From contig JAJEKV010000090.1 in NCBI GenBank assembly GCA_021234155.1, positions 3,785,319 to 3,849,318 of the forward strand: a stretch of 64,000 bases of DNA, written 5' to 3'. The notes below the pieces were generated by a model. It was not told the origin of the DNA. It saw only the letters and a program-made list of their open reading frames with translations, and ran no database searches. The position numbers and the translations under genes are program-made. This stretch comes from Isoetes taiwanensis (taxonomy: Eukaryota; Streptophyta; Lycopodiopsida; Isoetales; Isoetaceae). The first letter of the stretch is position 1; every line of letters begins with the position of its first letter. Shown piece after piece: positions 32,530 through 44,249 of the stretch.

Positions 32530-34170
32530 TTTTTTTCCATTTATTTTGTTTCAAGGACACGTGTCGCCGCTTTAGTAAGTCATCCACGTGTCGTCCCCAA
32601 ACTTTTTCCTAGAGAAAAAATATTAGAATCAAACAAAAAAGTGTACTGCTTTATCTAAACATATATAAATCAGTTTCATTTTTTTCGTCCGCCTAAAAAA
32701 AATTCATATTTTCTCCCCGTCATCAATCAGTTGTGTTTAATTTTCTTTTGAAATCCACTGCTATATTTTCGGAGAGAAATACAGGGCTAGGGCTTTCTTT
32801 GATTCGATCGCTTCGCCCCTCGTGATCGAGGACAGATCTACCGCCAAATTCTTGATTCGTCTTTTAATCCATCCAATCCGGCCTCTTCTCTTAATTTATC
32901 CAATCCGGCCTCTTCTTTTTTATGATTATCGACGCCCTCTTCTCTCATGCGCCATAGCCAAATCTAAGCCCCCTTTTCTTACGGCGACATCTTTGAATCG
33001 GCTTCGGATATAGCTACAAATGTTGAATCTGGTCGCCGGTATTGCCACTGCATGCTTATTTGTTGCTTCGGGATTTTTGTGGAGCTAGCTTTTTAGTTAT
33101 GGCGATCGAGTTATGCCCTTTCTTCCATCTTTGTTCGACGGGGTTGATTTATATATGTTTAGATAAAATTTGGCTTTCCAATCGGCCGAATTGAATCCAT
33201 TTCGGAAGAGAAATGTGCTTGCGTTGACACTCTCGCCAAATGGGTCGTTTTGCAACAAATGGCTATGGCGAGATTTAGTGGAAAACATTTGGATCTGACA
33301 TGACTTAGTGCAAAAATCATATCGAGCTTTGAATCGAGAAAAAACTATAACCATAGCTAGACATTAGAAAAGGTGTTGCAAAGTTTGCTTGTTGAGGGAA
33401 GGCGGGGATCTTGCTTTCGTTGTTTTCTGATTTAAGTTGGCGGCGGATCTTCAATTTTTTCTTCCGCGGCTTCTTCGCATGATTTTTTCTGCGATCTCCA
33501 CCTTTTTCTTACGCCTTTGGCTCTGCACGGAGCTTCTTCCCCTTCCACAAATCTGGCGGCTTTGCTCGCATTAAGCTTTTCATCTTCGACAAAGGAAAAC
33601 AACCTTCATTGAGCCAAAACCCACCATGAAAACTCGCCATTCCTCAAAGCTTTGACCTTTCTTTACCTTCTCGGTTGTAGCCGATTCGATTTGAGCGGGT
33701 TTGCTTCAAAAATGCACCGGCTACACATGTCTAGTTCAAAAGATCTCCGGCATTACAAGTTCAAGCAAATTTGCTCAGTTTACGCCCTAAATGCACATCG
33801 GGGGCAAAAGTGTGAAGCGAGCAAGCGGCGTTGGCTGTTCGGCGGGGTGGATCACGATAAACTATGTCTTGGCCTCTGCCAAGCTCCTCGTTTTTCTTTC
33901 CTGTGTTGTTTATTTTTTTTGTCCCCCTTTTTCTCTGTGCCGGCCAGCACAGAGAGTCAAAACCAGCATCATATCGAGGCAAAAAAGGTCCGAAGGTCGA
34001 GGCTAACTACGACCCATAATATGCACAGCACACCAGGCATGAAAAGTGTTAGCTGCAAGAATCAAATCGTTATTCCAGGACTTTGGGCGATGTACCCAAG
34101 GAGCTTAACCAATGCATTCTCAATCAAAGGGCAAGGGGAACCAATCTTTTCCGATGGTGATTTGGGTTGG
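32530..34170. other. Stretch without recognisable gene
   Basis: Upstream region of the 178-aa ORF, with a CACGTGTC motif near 32560 and 32587 and pyrimidine-rich tracts. Open frames on the plus strand (33652-34221) show no domain. Confidence 0.4.
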
Positions 34171-34178
34171 ACTTCAAT

Positions 34179-34468
34179 GGAAACCTCCCCAATTTTCCAT
34201 GGAAACCTCCCCCACTTTTAGTGGAAACCTCCCCAACTTTCCCTGGAAACCTCCCTCATTTTCCCAGAAACCTCCCCACCTTTCCCTGGAAACCTCCCCA
34301 ACTTTCCAGGCAAACCTGGGGAGGTTTCCATTTTGGAAAATAGGGGAGGTTTCCATGGAAACCTCCCCACCTTTCCTTGGAAACCTCCCCAACTTTCCTG
34401 GAAAACCAGGGGAGGTTTCCATATACGAAAACTGGGGAGGTTTCCATGGAAAATTGGGGAGGTTTCCC
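34179..34468. repeat. Bidirectional GGAAACCTCCCC array
   Basis: About thirteen copies of GGAAACCTCCCC, each followed by 8-12 bp such as AACTTTCC. Roughly eight are in one orientation and five inverted (GGGGAGGTTTCC), arranged in alternating blocks, so either strand can fold into several long hairpins. Confidence 0.9.
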
Positions 34469-34610
34469 ATAAAAAATAGAAATAAAATCCCTCCGCGATC
34501 TGCTTTGAACCACGTGCTTCTTTAATAGCTACCTCGGTGGTTGTGTAAACATGCCCTTATTAATTACACCCGCCTTTATTAATTACGTCCCGTTATTTTT
34601 AAATATTTTA

Positions 34611-34656
34611 ATGGAAACCTCCCCAATTTTCCGAGGAAACTAGGGGAGGTTTCCAT
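34611..34656. repeat. Isolated inverted pair of the GGAAACCTCCCC repeat
   Basis: One forward copy (ATGGAAACCTCCCC) and one inverted copy (GGGGAGGTTTCCAT), 142 bp from the main array, forming a single hairpin unit. Confidence 0.85.
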
Positions 34657-34659
34657 ACA

Positions 34660-35552
34660 ATGTTTATAATCAACCTTGATTTTCCTATGGTTGAATGAAG
34701 CCCCATAGGTTCAACAAGGTCGACGTTCTAAGTTGCTCTCTTTATTATTTTGAAGTCAACAGATATAACGTGCATCCTTTCCTTGGGATCTATACAAATC
34801 AAAACCTGTAAGCAAGAGCTCGTGGAGTTGTACATGATGTTGTAAGCTTAAATAGTACATTTTAGAAAAAGTGCCCTTGAAGAGGTTAATCACCTTGCTT
34901 CTATGGACATTGGAGCTATAGTGATCTCTTGAATTCATATAGTAGGTGCATACCTACATATTTGTAGCAATGCTCTATAATAGATAAACAATCATAGTTA
35001 AAGATTGAACAGAAGAAATCCTCTGCAACAATCCATAAGGAAGATACATGCTAGATTTACAACCTCCAAGGGTTTTGTTGAGGTTGAATTATTACTAAAG
35101 AAATAGCTAAAAACTGGAACTTGACACCAGAACAAGCATAGGCAATGCCTACGCTGGTTCAAATCCACTTCGACCCAATGTCAAACTTTCAATTTATTAT
35201 AAGAAGTCTACGATCCCATTGTAATGATTTAACTCTAATCTTTGCTCTATAGAATATATAGAGTGAAGATTAGTCAACTAAGATCATTACCGCTGCTTTG
35301 AGAATTTGCTACAAAAATATCCCTACTTCAAATTGCTTTGAAATGCGTTCCATAATCAACAAAAAAAATAAACCAAAGATGTAAACAGATCACCTTTCAC
35401 TTGTTTTGTCCCCCATAACAATGTAACTTCTACATAAAATTTGAGAATATAACATTAGCATTCCAAAGACGGTGCATTCCTCTATAGACAAGAGTGAATT
35501 CTATCAAAGCTGCAACATGGTATGTATTTAGCCACAATTCCGAAGTCCAATC
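34660..35552. other. Stretch without recognisable gene
   Basis: AT-rich DNA; downstream flank of the minus-strand coding segment at 35553-36145. Confidence 0.4.
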
Positions 35553-36145
35553 TTAGGGTGATCTCGTTTCATCACCAAAATGAGTTTGCTTGTGAAGATA
35601 AGGTGGTCTCTCTGACAAATAGCCCTGAATAACAGTGGGAAACTTCAAACTACTATCTTTACATATGGATGCTTTCCCCAAAAGGAGGACAGCCAAGCGG
35701 TAAGGGTCCTTTTGCTCTGTCACAAAATGGTGGATCCAAGAATCAAGAGCATCCAGGTCCTTGATGGAATTGCATCTTTCAACTTTTGCAACATTAGTAT
35801 AAAACCTTGACATGCCAACTTCATCTTTCTGCGGTGAAGCATAACGAGCACAGATGTGATTGTCTGGTTGGCAAGAAGTTGACATACTATCATTTAGAGA
35901 AAGCAGGTTACAAAGCTTGTTCAGGTTCTCAAAGTCAATATCATAATCCTCTTCATCATCTGCAGCAATAGGGTCAATGCAATGCTGAAACTTTTCAAAT
36001 GCCATACTTTTTATAGACAACAGATCTCTGGACATCTCATCAGAATCTGACATTGGAGCAGAAACCCATGCACCTGCACTAAATATAAGTGGAGAGCTAC
36101 AGTCAGACTCCTCGAAGAGCTTGGCAGCAGGTTGGTTTCTTTGGA
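35553..36145 (-). CDS. Unrecognised protein, probable last exon (about 197 codons)
   Basis: The minus-strand frame has no ATG at its start; a good 3' splice site (TTTTCCAAATTATTATAG) precedes base 36145, so this is probably a terminal exon. The sequence is non-repetitive and gene-like, with an acidic stretch (IDPIAADDEEDYDIDFENLN), then NLLSLNDSMSTSC, MSRFYTNVAKVERCNSIKDL and SWIHHFVTEQKDPYRLAVLL. I do not recognise the family. Upstream exons were not found. Confidence 0.45.
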
Positions 36146-36436
36146 CTATAATAATTTGGAAAAGACAAAGACTGGTAGTCTTCAAATGTCTGGATGTGGC
36201 AGATGGCGATAATCTACAATATGCTCAAGGTAGTATATTTAAATCTTATCATTGTTCTTCACTTGCCCCACGTAAGAGATGCTTGATCTTTGTGGAATTT
36301 TTGGATGTGCGCTCTTATGCTTAGGCAGGTTGCTTCACTCAATGGGTTTCCATGTTTACCCTCTAAGATTTTATTCATGTCTTTGCATCTTTATTTGTAT
36401 ATGACTCTTGGTTAAACGAAGACTGGCAACTTTTAG

Positions 36437-36580
36437 CCTTTACTCGAACACTTGACCATCATAAGTGGTTCGAGTTAGATGGATGGAGGGCCTTTCTTGG
36501 CGATACTATATTGTGGACAAAGGGAACTTTTTGTATTTATATGATGGGAGCATCATATAGGTTCAACAATTATGACCTCT
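36437..36580 (+). repeat. LTR remnant related to the LTR at 62.4 kb
   Basis: CGAACACTTGACCATCATAA, then GTGGTTCGAGTTAGATGG, and GTATTTATATGATGGGAGCA, match in order the LTR segment at about 62410-62523 (CAAACACTTGCCCATCACAA; GTATTTATATGATGAGAGCA). The terminus and PBS are lost. Confidence 0.6.
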
Positions 36581-36589
36581 AGAACTCTG

Positions 36590-37250
36590 TGCGATTTTAG
36601 TTGAAGTGAGATATCAATGGAAAATCAATAATAGGCTTACTTCCGATTCGGAACTAGCTACTTAGATAAGCAACATGAAGTTTGAAACTTGAAAGATCTA
36701 GGTACTTAGATGAATTCTCTGTCATGTAGTATGGTGATATTATGCCAGAAGATGAATCCAACTGCACTATAAACCATTATTCAGGAAGTCTCGGACTAGG
36801 TCAACTGAAATTCAAGGTTTAGATTGAAATGTTCATAAAAGATCGACTTTTGGAGCACACTAACCTTTCTGGATATTGCCTTAAAGGAAAATTTGAATAT
36901 ATAGAAAATTGTGTACAGAAATGTAGGCAAGTATTATGCAAGACAAGCTTTTGAATAGGACGAAGAATCTCTTTTCGGCCAATGCTTCCCCTATCTCCTA
37001 ACTTGTCACTAACCTTACGTGAAAAATGCTAAAAAAGAAGGCAATATACTCTTTTGACATGTCCGTTTGTTACTAGGATTAATTAAGAAGTTAATTCTTG
37101 TTTAACCAATTTGTCCATTTGATTCTCTTGTGGATTTCTTCCATGTAATTAAGCATATGCTTTTCTAATGGTACAACATCACATGTTGAAAAATTATGTC
37201 TGTGGTAAAATGAAGGGAAAATTCCAAACACCAACCCCAGAAACAAGATA
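36590..37250. other. Stretch without recognisable gene
   Basis: AT-rich intergenic DNA upstream of the PPR gene. Confidence 0.4.
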
Positions 37251-37476
37251 TTTGGGTCAAATGGCAATAATATTTTTGTGAATGATCAAATAAAAGAGTA
37301 CTCTTCTTGAAACTTATAAAAGAGAGTGAGACCCTTCACACTGCAGCATTAGAATCTTCAAGTTACAGTTCTTTTAAAAAGCAGGAACAGGGTGTTTGGA
37401 TCGAATGGCAATAATATTTTTGTGAATGATCAAATAAAAGAGTACCCTCCTTGAAACTTATAAAAAAGAGTGAGAT
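37251..37476. repeat. Direct repeat, two 80-bp copies 144 bp apart
   Basis: Both copies read ATGGCAATAATATTTTTGTG, then AATGATCAAATAAAAGAGTA, then TTGAAACTTATAAA. They lie 450-670 bp upstream of the PPR start codon. Confidence 0.9.
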
Positions 37477-37920
37477 CTATCCACCAACAACAGCAATGGA
37501 ATCATCTAAAGCAGGAGTTGAGATCTTCAAGTTACATTTTTTTTTTTAGTGTTATAAAAAATAACTCACAAATTTTAACTCAGATTTAGATGAATTTGAT
37601 TAATGCACAACTTGGATTTAGATGAAGTTGATTTTGTTGGAAAAATCTTATTGTTTTGATTTGAAAAACTATATTGCCATATTTACAAAAAAAAAATGCT
37701 TTTATTTGCACGGTATTTCTAAAACATTTGTGGTATATTTGGAATTTTCCAGTGAATGAATGATGCGCTAGGCTAATGCTTCCCGATTCGTGCGACAGAA
37801 GGTGAGTGCCCTTTTAAGTTTTATATATTGAGAGTAATTTTGGAGGTCAGATCAGCCCAGCTGTTGGAGCGGAATATGGCGTGCCTGTGGTGGAAAACTT
37901 AAGGGACATTATTTTGGTTT

Positions 37921-40155
37921 ATGGATGGGCTGCATTCTGTTGCCTCAATCTTGCTGAAGTGCAGGAAAGGGAAGAATCTAACGTATGCCCGGAATGTGCA
38001 TGCACGGATCTGCCCTAGCGGAACAGGATCTTATGGCAATTACACTGTGCCCATGTATGTAGATTGTGGAAGCGTTTTTCATGCTCAGTGTGCTTTTGAT
38101 AACTTGCTTGATCGAACTGAGCACTCTTGGACTAACCTTATTTTCGGATACATTGGCCATGGACAATTACAGCATGCTCTCAGCTTGTACCCAAAAATGC
38201 AAGAGGATAATGTATGTCCAAGTAGTTTTACATATATGGCCTTACTGAGAGCTTGTACAAGACTAAAGGATATTGAGAAAGGGCGGCAGATCCATACTGT
38301 TATCAAAGAAAAGGAGCTTGTAATTGATCCTTTTGTTGGGAATACGTTGGTCGACATGTATGCCAAATGTGGCTCCCTAAAGGAGGCAGAGGAAGCCTTT
38401 GACAGTTTACCCTCACAAAGCCTTATGGCTTGGACAACACTAATTACAGGATATGCTGAAAATGGAGCTGGCGAGGAAGCACTAAGATGTTTTCGACAGA
38501 TGAAACAAGAGGGGTTCTCGCCAGACCCTGTCTCACTTACCTGCTGCCTGAGAGCTTGTGGTAGCTTAAAAGCCATAGAAAATGGTCGAGAAATTCATGC
38601 TGAAATTTCTGAAAGAGGATATGAAACATACCCTTCTGTTGCTAACTCCTTGATTGATATGTATGCCAAATGTGGGTCGCTTGCTGATGCACGGGAAGTC
38701 TTCAACAAATTGCCACTTCGGGACGTTGTTGCTTGGACTACAATAATTGCAGGATATACTGAACATGGATGTGAGAAGGAAGCCATAAATTGTTTTGAAC
38801 AAATGCAAATGAAAGGAGTGTCTCCAGATCCTGTCACTTTTATTTGTAGCTTGAAAGCATGCACAGGCATGCAAGACCTAAATAAGGGTAGAGAAATCCA
38901 TAGCACTGTCATAAAAAAGGGTTATGAAGGGTATCCTGCTGTTGGTAACACCCTGATAGACATGTATGCTAAATGTGGTGCACTTACTGATGCACAAAAG
39001 GTGTTTAACAATCTTCCAATTCAAAATGTTGTTTCATGGACATCATTACTTAGAGCATATATGGCAACTAAATATAGTAAGGAAATAATAGATTTTTTAG
39101 GGAAGATGCAGCTACAGGGGGTGAATTTAGATGCTGGAGCTCTTCTTTGCAGCCTAAAAGCTTGTGGCAATGCAGGGGCTCTAGATGTAGGTCGAGAACT
39201 GCATTTTGAAATTGCACAAAAAGGATTAAAGAATGATCCTGTTGTTGGCTGTGCCTTACTTGACATGTATTGCAAATGTGGAGCAATGATGTCTGCACGA
39301 GAAATCTTTGACAAACTGTCTATACGAAACATAGTGTCTTGGACTGCACTAATTGAAGGATACGCTGAAAATGGTCTTGGTCAGGAAGCTTTGCGCTGTT
39401 TCCAACAAATGCAATTAGAGGGGATTTTGCCAAATGCAGTCACATTTGTTTCCAGCTTGAAAGCTTGTGGAAGCATAGGGGCTGTAGATAAAGGACGAGA
39501 AATACACATGCAAATTAAAAGCATGGAATTCCAAGCAGACGTATTTGTTGGAAACAGCTTGATTGACATGTATGCCAAATGTGGTGAACTGGTAGAGGCA
39601 AGGGAGGTTTTTGATAAGCTTGAAGTTCGTGATGTTGCATCATGGAATGCAATGATAAGGGGATATGGCATGAACCATGAATGGCCCACAGCTATGCAAT
39701 GCTTTTGGAACATGCAAAAACAGGGGATTAGGCCAGATGCCATTACATTCATTTGTCTACTTACTGCATCTAGCCGAGCCAACTTGATCATTAATTGTTA
39801 CGAGTACTTGAAGATGATGGAAGAGCATGGCATTAAACTAACAGTAGACCACTATACTTGCATTGTTGATCTTCTTGCACGATCAGGGCACTTGATCGGG
39901 GCAGAAGTTTTTCTTGATAACGAATTATGTTCTCTATCTAAAGGACCATGGATAGCTCTGCTTAGCGCCTGCAAAACTTTCGGAGAAGTTGAAATAGGAG
40001 AGAGATGCTTTCAGCGCCTAACTCACATTAACTCAGAACATGCAGCTACCTATGTGCTCATGGCTGATATTTATGCCAGTGCTGGCAGGCTCGTTGATGC
40101 AAATCGCCTAGAGCAACTTAGAAACCTGGGGACAAAGAAAAAGCCTACAAGATAA
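37921..40155 (+). CDS. PLS-class pentatricopeptide repeat (PPR) protein, 744 aa
   Basis: A single intact intronless frame. It contains a long run of PPR motifs with the PLS signature, for example VDMYAKCGSLKEAEEAFDSL, MAWTTLITGYAENGAGEEAL and PDPVTFICSLKACTGMQDLN, repeated about every 100 residues. Such proteins bind organellar RNA base by base through pairs of residues in each repeat and act in editing, splicing or stability. The C-terminus (LLSACKTFGEVEIGERCFQR, YVLMADIYASAGRLVDANRL) is an E-type domain, ending at KKKPTR just before where the usual SWIE segment and any E+/DYW domain would begin; an early stop or natural truncation is possible. No strong transit peptide is evident, and a slightly longer N-terminus was not seen. 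It is the most convincing intact host gene here. Upstream there is an 80-bp direct repeat. Confidence 0.9.
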   Translation: MDGLHSVASILLKCRKGKNLTYARNVHARICPSGTGSYGNYTVPMYVDCGSVFHAQCAFDNLLDRTEHSWTNLIFGYIGHGQLQHALSLYPKMQEDNVCPSSFTYMALLRACTRLKDIEKGRQIHTVIKEKELVIDPFVGNTLVDMYAKCGSLKEAEEAFDSLPSQSLMAWTTLITGYAENGAGEEALRCFRQMKQEGFSPDPVSLTCCLRACGSLKAIENGREIHAEISERGYETYPSVANSLIDMYAKCGSLADAREVFNKLPLRDVVAWTTIIAGYTEHGCEKEAINCFEQMQMKGVSPDPVTFICSLKACTGMQDLNKGREIHSTVIKKGYEGYPAVGNTLIDMYAKCGALTDAQKVFNNLPIQNVVSWTSLLRAYMATKYSKEIIDFLGKMQLQGVNLDAGALLCSLKACGNAGALDVGRELHFEIAQKGLKNDPVVGCALLDMYCKCGAMMSAREIFDKLSIRNIVSWTALIEGYAENGLGQEALRCFQQMQLEGILPNAVTFVSSLKACGSIGAVDKGREIHMQIKSMEFQADVFVGNSLIDMYAKCGELVEAREVFDKLEVRDVASWNAMIRGYGMNHEWPTAMQCFWNMQKQGIRPDAITFICLLTASSRANLIINCYEYLKMMEEHGIKLTVDHYTCIVDLLARSGHLIGAEVFLDNELCSLSKGPWIALLSACKTFGEVEIGERCFQRLTHINSEHAATYVLMADIYASAGRLVDANRLEQLRNLGTKKKPTR

Positions 40156-40159
40156 GGTG

Positions 40160-40800
40160 GTCACGAAGGGCTATAAAGTAATGATATTGGAAACCTCGAT
40201 CTGACATATAAAGTGGGACACTACAGATCTTGTTTATATGCCCTGCGTTTTTTGGGGAGGGTGCCTAGGAAGATGCCATATTTGCGGATCTGATTGGGCG
40301 TTGGGGTCATACTCTGAATATGCCCCAGAGATATCTGTTCTTTGTCATGGGCAGCGCATGTGCAGCTTTGACGTTGGGCTGCTGTTTCTTCACAGTCGTT
40401 TAAAAGGGGATGGACGCCGCGTTTTGGATTTGGTGGAGGTCGTTACCGTTTTGTATTCAGGAGGTGCAGGTGAGTGGTTGTGGGGCAACGACTTGTTGAC
40501 AAAATGTGTTCAATGCTATGTAAACCTATCTGCTCAACATAATTTCCATATGATTTTTTTTATTTTAGTAATTCTTGTTCTGTTTCGATGTTTCAGAATG
40601 CTACCATGATCACCATTGACATGATCTTTTTGCATGCATGGTACTATGAAAGGGACGGCTCATTTGGCTGATCATAATATCCTGATATATGCTGCTGAAG
40701 AAATATAGGCCTATGTATCTTGCCCATGAAGTTTCATGCTGAAAATGAGCTGTAAAATGGCAGCACCAATGAAGACCAGTTAGCCCAATCCATAAGCTTG
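40160..40800. other. Stretch without recognisable gene
   Basis: Downstream flank of the PPR gene. An open frame at 40238-40609 has no domain. Confidence 0.35.
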
Positions 40801-40805
40801 TTGCC

Positions 40806-41510
40806 TATGCAGATGGAGTTGATTGGATGCTAATGGCATCTGGAATACTTGGAGCCATTGTGCGTGGCTTCATTCTGCTTGCGGGTTTTCTTCTGTTTGA
40901 AGATCCAATCAACTTTAGGAGCTTGTCGGACAACCCTCATAAATCTATCGTGAACTATCCCAAGGTATCTATTCATTGGTGAAAGTTATGACTTTTTTCA
41001 GTGCTACAACTTTTTTATAATGCAGTTTGTTTTGTACTTGGTCTACCCTGGAACTTGCATGCTGGATATTGTATTATTGTGATGGAAAAAATACTATAGC
41101 GGCCATCCATTTTCATTTATCCTTTTGTGGGTGGTGAACAGATGTAGCATCATGATGGATGCAAACTGGTGAGCGCCACACAGCAAGACTGCAAGTTAAA
41201 TATCCAGAGTTCATGTTAATTGGGGTATTTGTGCTTTTGATACTGAAGCAAGGACTGTGGGAGATGTCCTAATTGTGCATGAGGTTATTAGTGGAAAGGT
41301 AAGTTTCTGCTCCAGAATTCTTGTAATTTTAATTCTTAAGATGGGAGGTAACTGCTAAGATGGGAGTTTTTTAGTATCTTGTTACGATACTTATTGTAGG
41401 ATTCACAGTCACATGTAGATCAGCTTGGAAGCTAAGTCTTGTAACAATTTCTGGTGGTCTGTCTGTCCTTGCATGGAAGCATATGCTATCTGCAGCAATT
41501 ATTGCAGAAT
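40806..41510 (+). pseudogene. ABCB (MDR/PGP-type) transporter pseudogene, three 5' exons
   Basis: Exon-like blocks: 40806-40961 (YADGVDWMLMASGILGAIVR, matching the start of the first transmembrane domain of ABCB transporters), 41216-41298 (FDTEARTVGDVLIVHEVISG, matching the FFDTEAxTGD segment) and about 41399-41510 (SAWKLSLVTISGGLSVLAWK). The first two end in GT donors. Spacing and order match plant ABCB genes, but the sequence is eroded and the rest of the gene, including both nucleotide-binding domains, is absent. Confidence 0.55.
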
Positions 41511-41519
41511 AGGTATATT

Positions 41520-43680
41520 AGAACCATTTTGCTTGGTTGCGCAAATGTTGTAACTAAAATTGTTACTAAGAGTAGTACATAGGAATATTATTTCAGATTT
41601 ATTAGTCAAAGAAGGCTACTATTTATAAAATTGACACTTTGCTAGACAAGCTATTTCATAGGTAAGAACTCTTTATTGTGTTTGGAGAGATGAGAACATT
41701 TAACACCCATTCTCAAGCATCAGAATCCATACTTCTTTTCGGTTATAGAGCTTGGGTTGGCAACGGAAATGGGTATAGGATCGACATATTTAATCCTTTA
41801 TGGCTGCTGGGCATTACTATTTTGGTTTGGAAGCTTGCTGGTCAGGAAAAGCTTTGTCATCGTTGGTGGTCTATATCTATACTCTATGTAGTCTACTTTG
41901 AAGCTACAAATAAATATACAACATTAACCTTAGATTACCTTGTCATGAAGCCAAGCATTGCAGTACTTCCAAAGGCATGGGCATCTGGTTATCAATTTAT
42001 GCAATGAATAAACTATAATTTTTTTATGCATGGGAACAAATAGAACTTTGATGTACTAAGTACAAGGAAACATCGACTTATGCAGTGTTTCCTTAAGTTA
42101 CCCTTCAAGGTCTGATATACGGATATTCAAAGTTTGTCCCTCAAAATCCAAGCAATGAAAAATTTTCAATCTACTGATGAGCTTTTTACTTTTGGAGTTA
42201 TTGGGTTGATAGTTATTCTGAAGTACCAGAGGAAGATCATTCTGTTATTGGCAAGTAAAAACGCAAGCAAGTAAACATCATTCTTTTTAAGAAGTTTAAA
42301 TAGAAATAGCTCTTGTGTTTTAGGAACAAATCGTGCCCTCTTTCTTTCGTTGTTTCTTTTAATACGACGAAGCTTGAAGCAACATTCTTGTAGTTCGTCA
42401 AGACTTAAAGCAGTGCTTTTAGGAAACAGATTCCTTTTATGGAGTCTGGATTTAGGTCCTTTTTCCACAATAGTCGTAAAATACGATTGCCATATATAAT
42501 ATACGATACCACTTGTGACTCTAGGGCTAAAAATGAGACACACAAATTTAAACTTGCTTTTCCACTGCATGGTAGTCATAAAATATGACATCACTAAAAT
42601 ACTAGTGGAAAACCATGAAAATTGTTATATATTCAAATAAGACTAGGTGTGGAAAACCATGAAAAAATGGGGGTGGGGGGGTGGGGGGGAGGGAATCCCC
42701 CTTAATAAAATAAGACTCCATTTACAATCCAAACCTAACTATTATTTTCATAATGGAAAATTGTTTTTCATTTAGGACAATAGGTGGCCAAACATCATTT
42801 GATAAAATATGTGACTTTTAGAAATATGACTACCGTGGCAAAAGGGCTTTAGAGAAATACGACAACCGTGGAAAAAGGGCCTTAGAGAAATATGACTACC
42901 ACGGAAAAAAGGCCTTAATTGTAGGATTTGCTTTACAAACAGGTAAAGCTGTGTGTTGGAGAAAAGATTATGGGGACACAAAACCCCTTTCAGAGAAGAC
43001 GTCTCTAGAAAAGCTCTCAATAGCAATTCTTACATCTGGCTTTTTAACGTAGAGGTGTTCTAGATGAGAAAAGGCTAAGGGAAGTCTGTTCTAGAACAAG
43101 AAAGGCACCTGATAGTGTCCACTTGAGCTCCTAAATTTTCTAAAGAGGAGCTTGCCAAGGGCAGAGAACATAATCATAATGTTAACCAATGTTGGTTAGA
43201 AAGTAATATTTTACTTTTTCTTCTAGTGTATAGGAGATTATATGTTTCAAATCCTCCAATTACAGAATTATGAATGAAGCCATCATAAGGGATTAAATGC
43301 CTGCAACCTGCCAGAATCGACAAGCATAGATAATCATCGCACACCTCTTTACCAGCTGGTACATGTAGGGGGTTTAAATCATCATATTATCTGAATATCT
43401 TGATGATACTTGTCCTTGTCTAGTCGAACAGTTAGTGTAAGATGGATTTGAATAATCTTTTTCAAGTCTAACATACGTAAGCAGCATGTCACGGAATGGA
43501 TCAAATCCTGGCGCATGGGTTGGATAAATTCAACACACAAACCAAAGGAAAAGAACTCGTATTCCTCTATTCCTTGCAGCGGATGAAGTACCAATGAATA
43601 AATAGAAGCCCGAATGCAGATGAATATTTTGAAAATCTTTAAGCTGAGATCGCATTTCATTGTAGCCTTGATCTAAAGTT
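41520..43680. other. Stretch without recognisable gene
   Basis: AT-rich DNA. Short internal repeats CAATAGTCGTAAAATACGA/TATGACTACCACGG near 42470 and 42820-42910 and a G-rich tract at 42668-42692. Sequence upstream of the copy-3 histone fold shows no convincing H3 tail or PBS. Confidence 0.4.
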
Positions 43681-43777
43681 TAGGGTGCTCTCTTGTCCTG
43701 ATACTCCAGATTGTCTGTGTGCAGATGAGTATGACTGCTCGGGTCCTCTTTCTCTTTTTCAAATAGAGTACAAAAAG

Positions 43778-44141
43778 ATGTATGATGCCTATTATGAGTA
43801 CTACCATGCTCATATGATGAACTGTGTAGAAGGTGGGAGGCCAAAGAAGTAAAAGAACAAGTTGAAGCCGCTTCCAGATCCATGAAGGTACCAAAGAAGC
43901 CGGCAAAGCACAGATGAGACTGTCTCCATACTGAGTCTTAAAGGAGATCTGGCACTACTAGCGGAGCTTCAATTTACTGATCCCACGGGCGAAGTTTCAA
44001 AGGCTTGTCCAAGAGATCATGTCAGAATTTGACAAGGACAAGTGAGTCAGGAGTGACGTATTGTTGGCACTGCAGGAGGCCAGAGAGATGGAGGTCATTC
44101 AATACTTTGAAGAGTCCCAGGCATATGTTTTAAATTTTTGA
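43778..44141 (+). pseudogene. ORF1 copy 3: histone H3-like fold, decayed
   Basis: The linker end MYDAYYEYYHAH corresponds to the end of the copy-1 linker (AYIKEWEAYNSYY). KVPKKPAK is identical to copy 1 just before the fold. After a frameshift come LKEIWHY, a stop, RSFNLLIPRAKFQRLVQEIM, a stop, and LLALQEAREMEVIQYFEES, which align with alpha-N, alpha-1 and alpha-2 of H3. Alpha-3 is lost. At least two stops and one frameshift are present. The downstream ORF2 remnant at 46357 confirms the relation to the element. Confidence 0.8.
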
Positions 44142-44221
44142 ACCCCATATAAAAACATTTTTGTAGTAATACGAAGTGTGAAGTTGTTAAATTGATATCC
44201 TTACTATGTACAAGAAATTTA

Positions 44222-44245
44222 TCGCGGCGGCCAAGGCCGCCGCGA
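44222..44245. repeat. GC-rich hairpin, copy 3 of 3
   Basis: Same 24-mer hairpin with flanks TACAAGAAATTTA and AACATTTCTC, 80 bp after the decayed histone fold. Confidence 0.85.
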
Positions 44246-44249
44246 ACAT

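Noticed and set aside
33652-34221. 189-codon plus-strand frame
   Set aside because: No domain, and its end runs into the AAACCTCCCC array.
34112-34525. Pro/Trp/Phe-rich repeat proteins on both strands
   Set aside because: They are translations of the AAACCTCCCC array.
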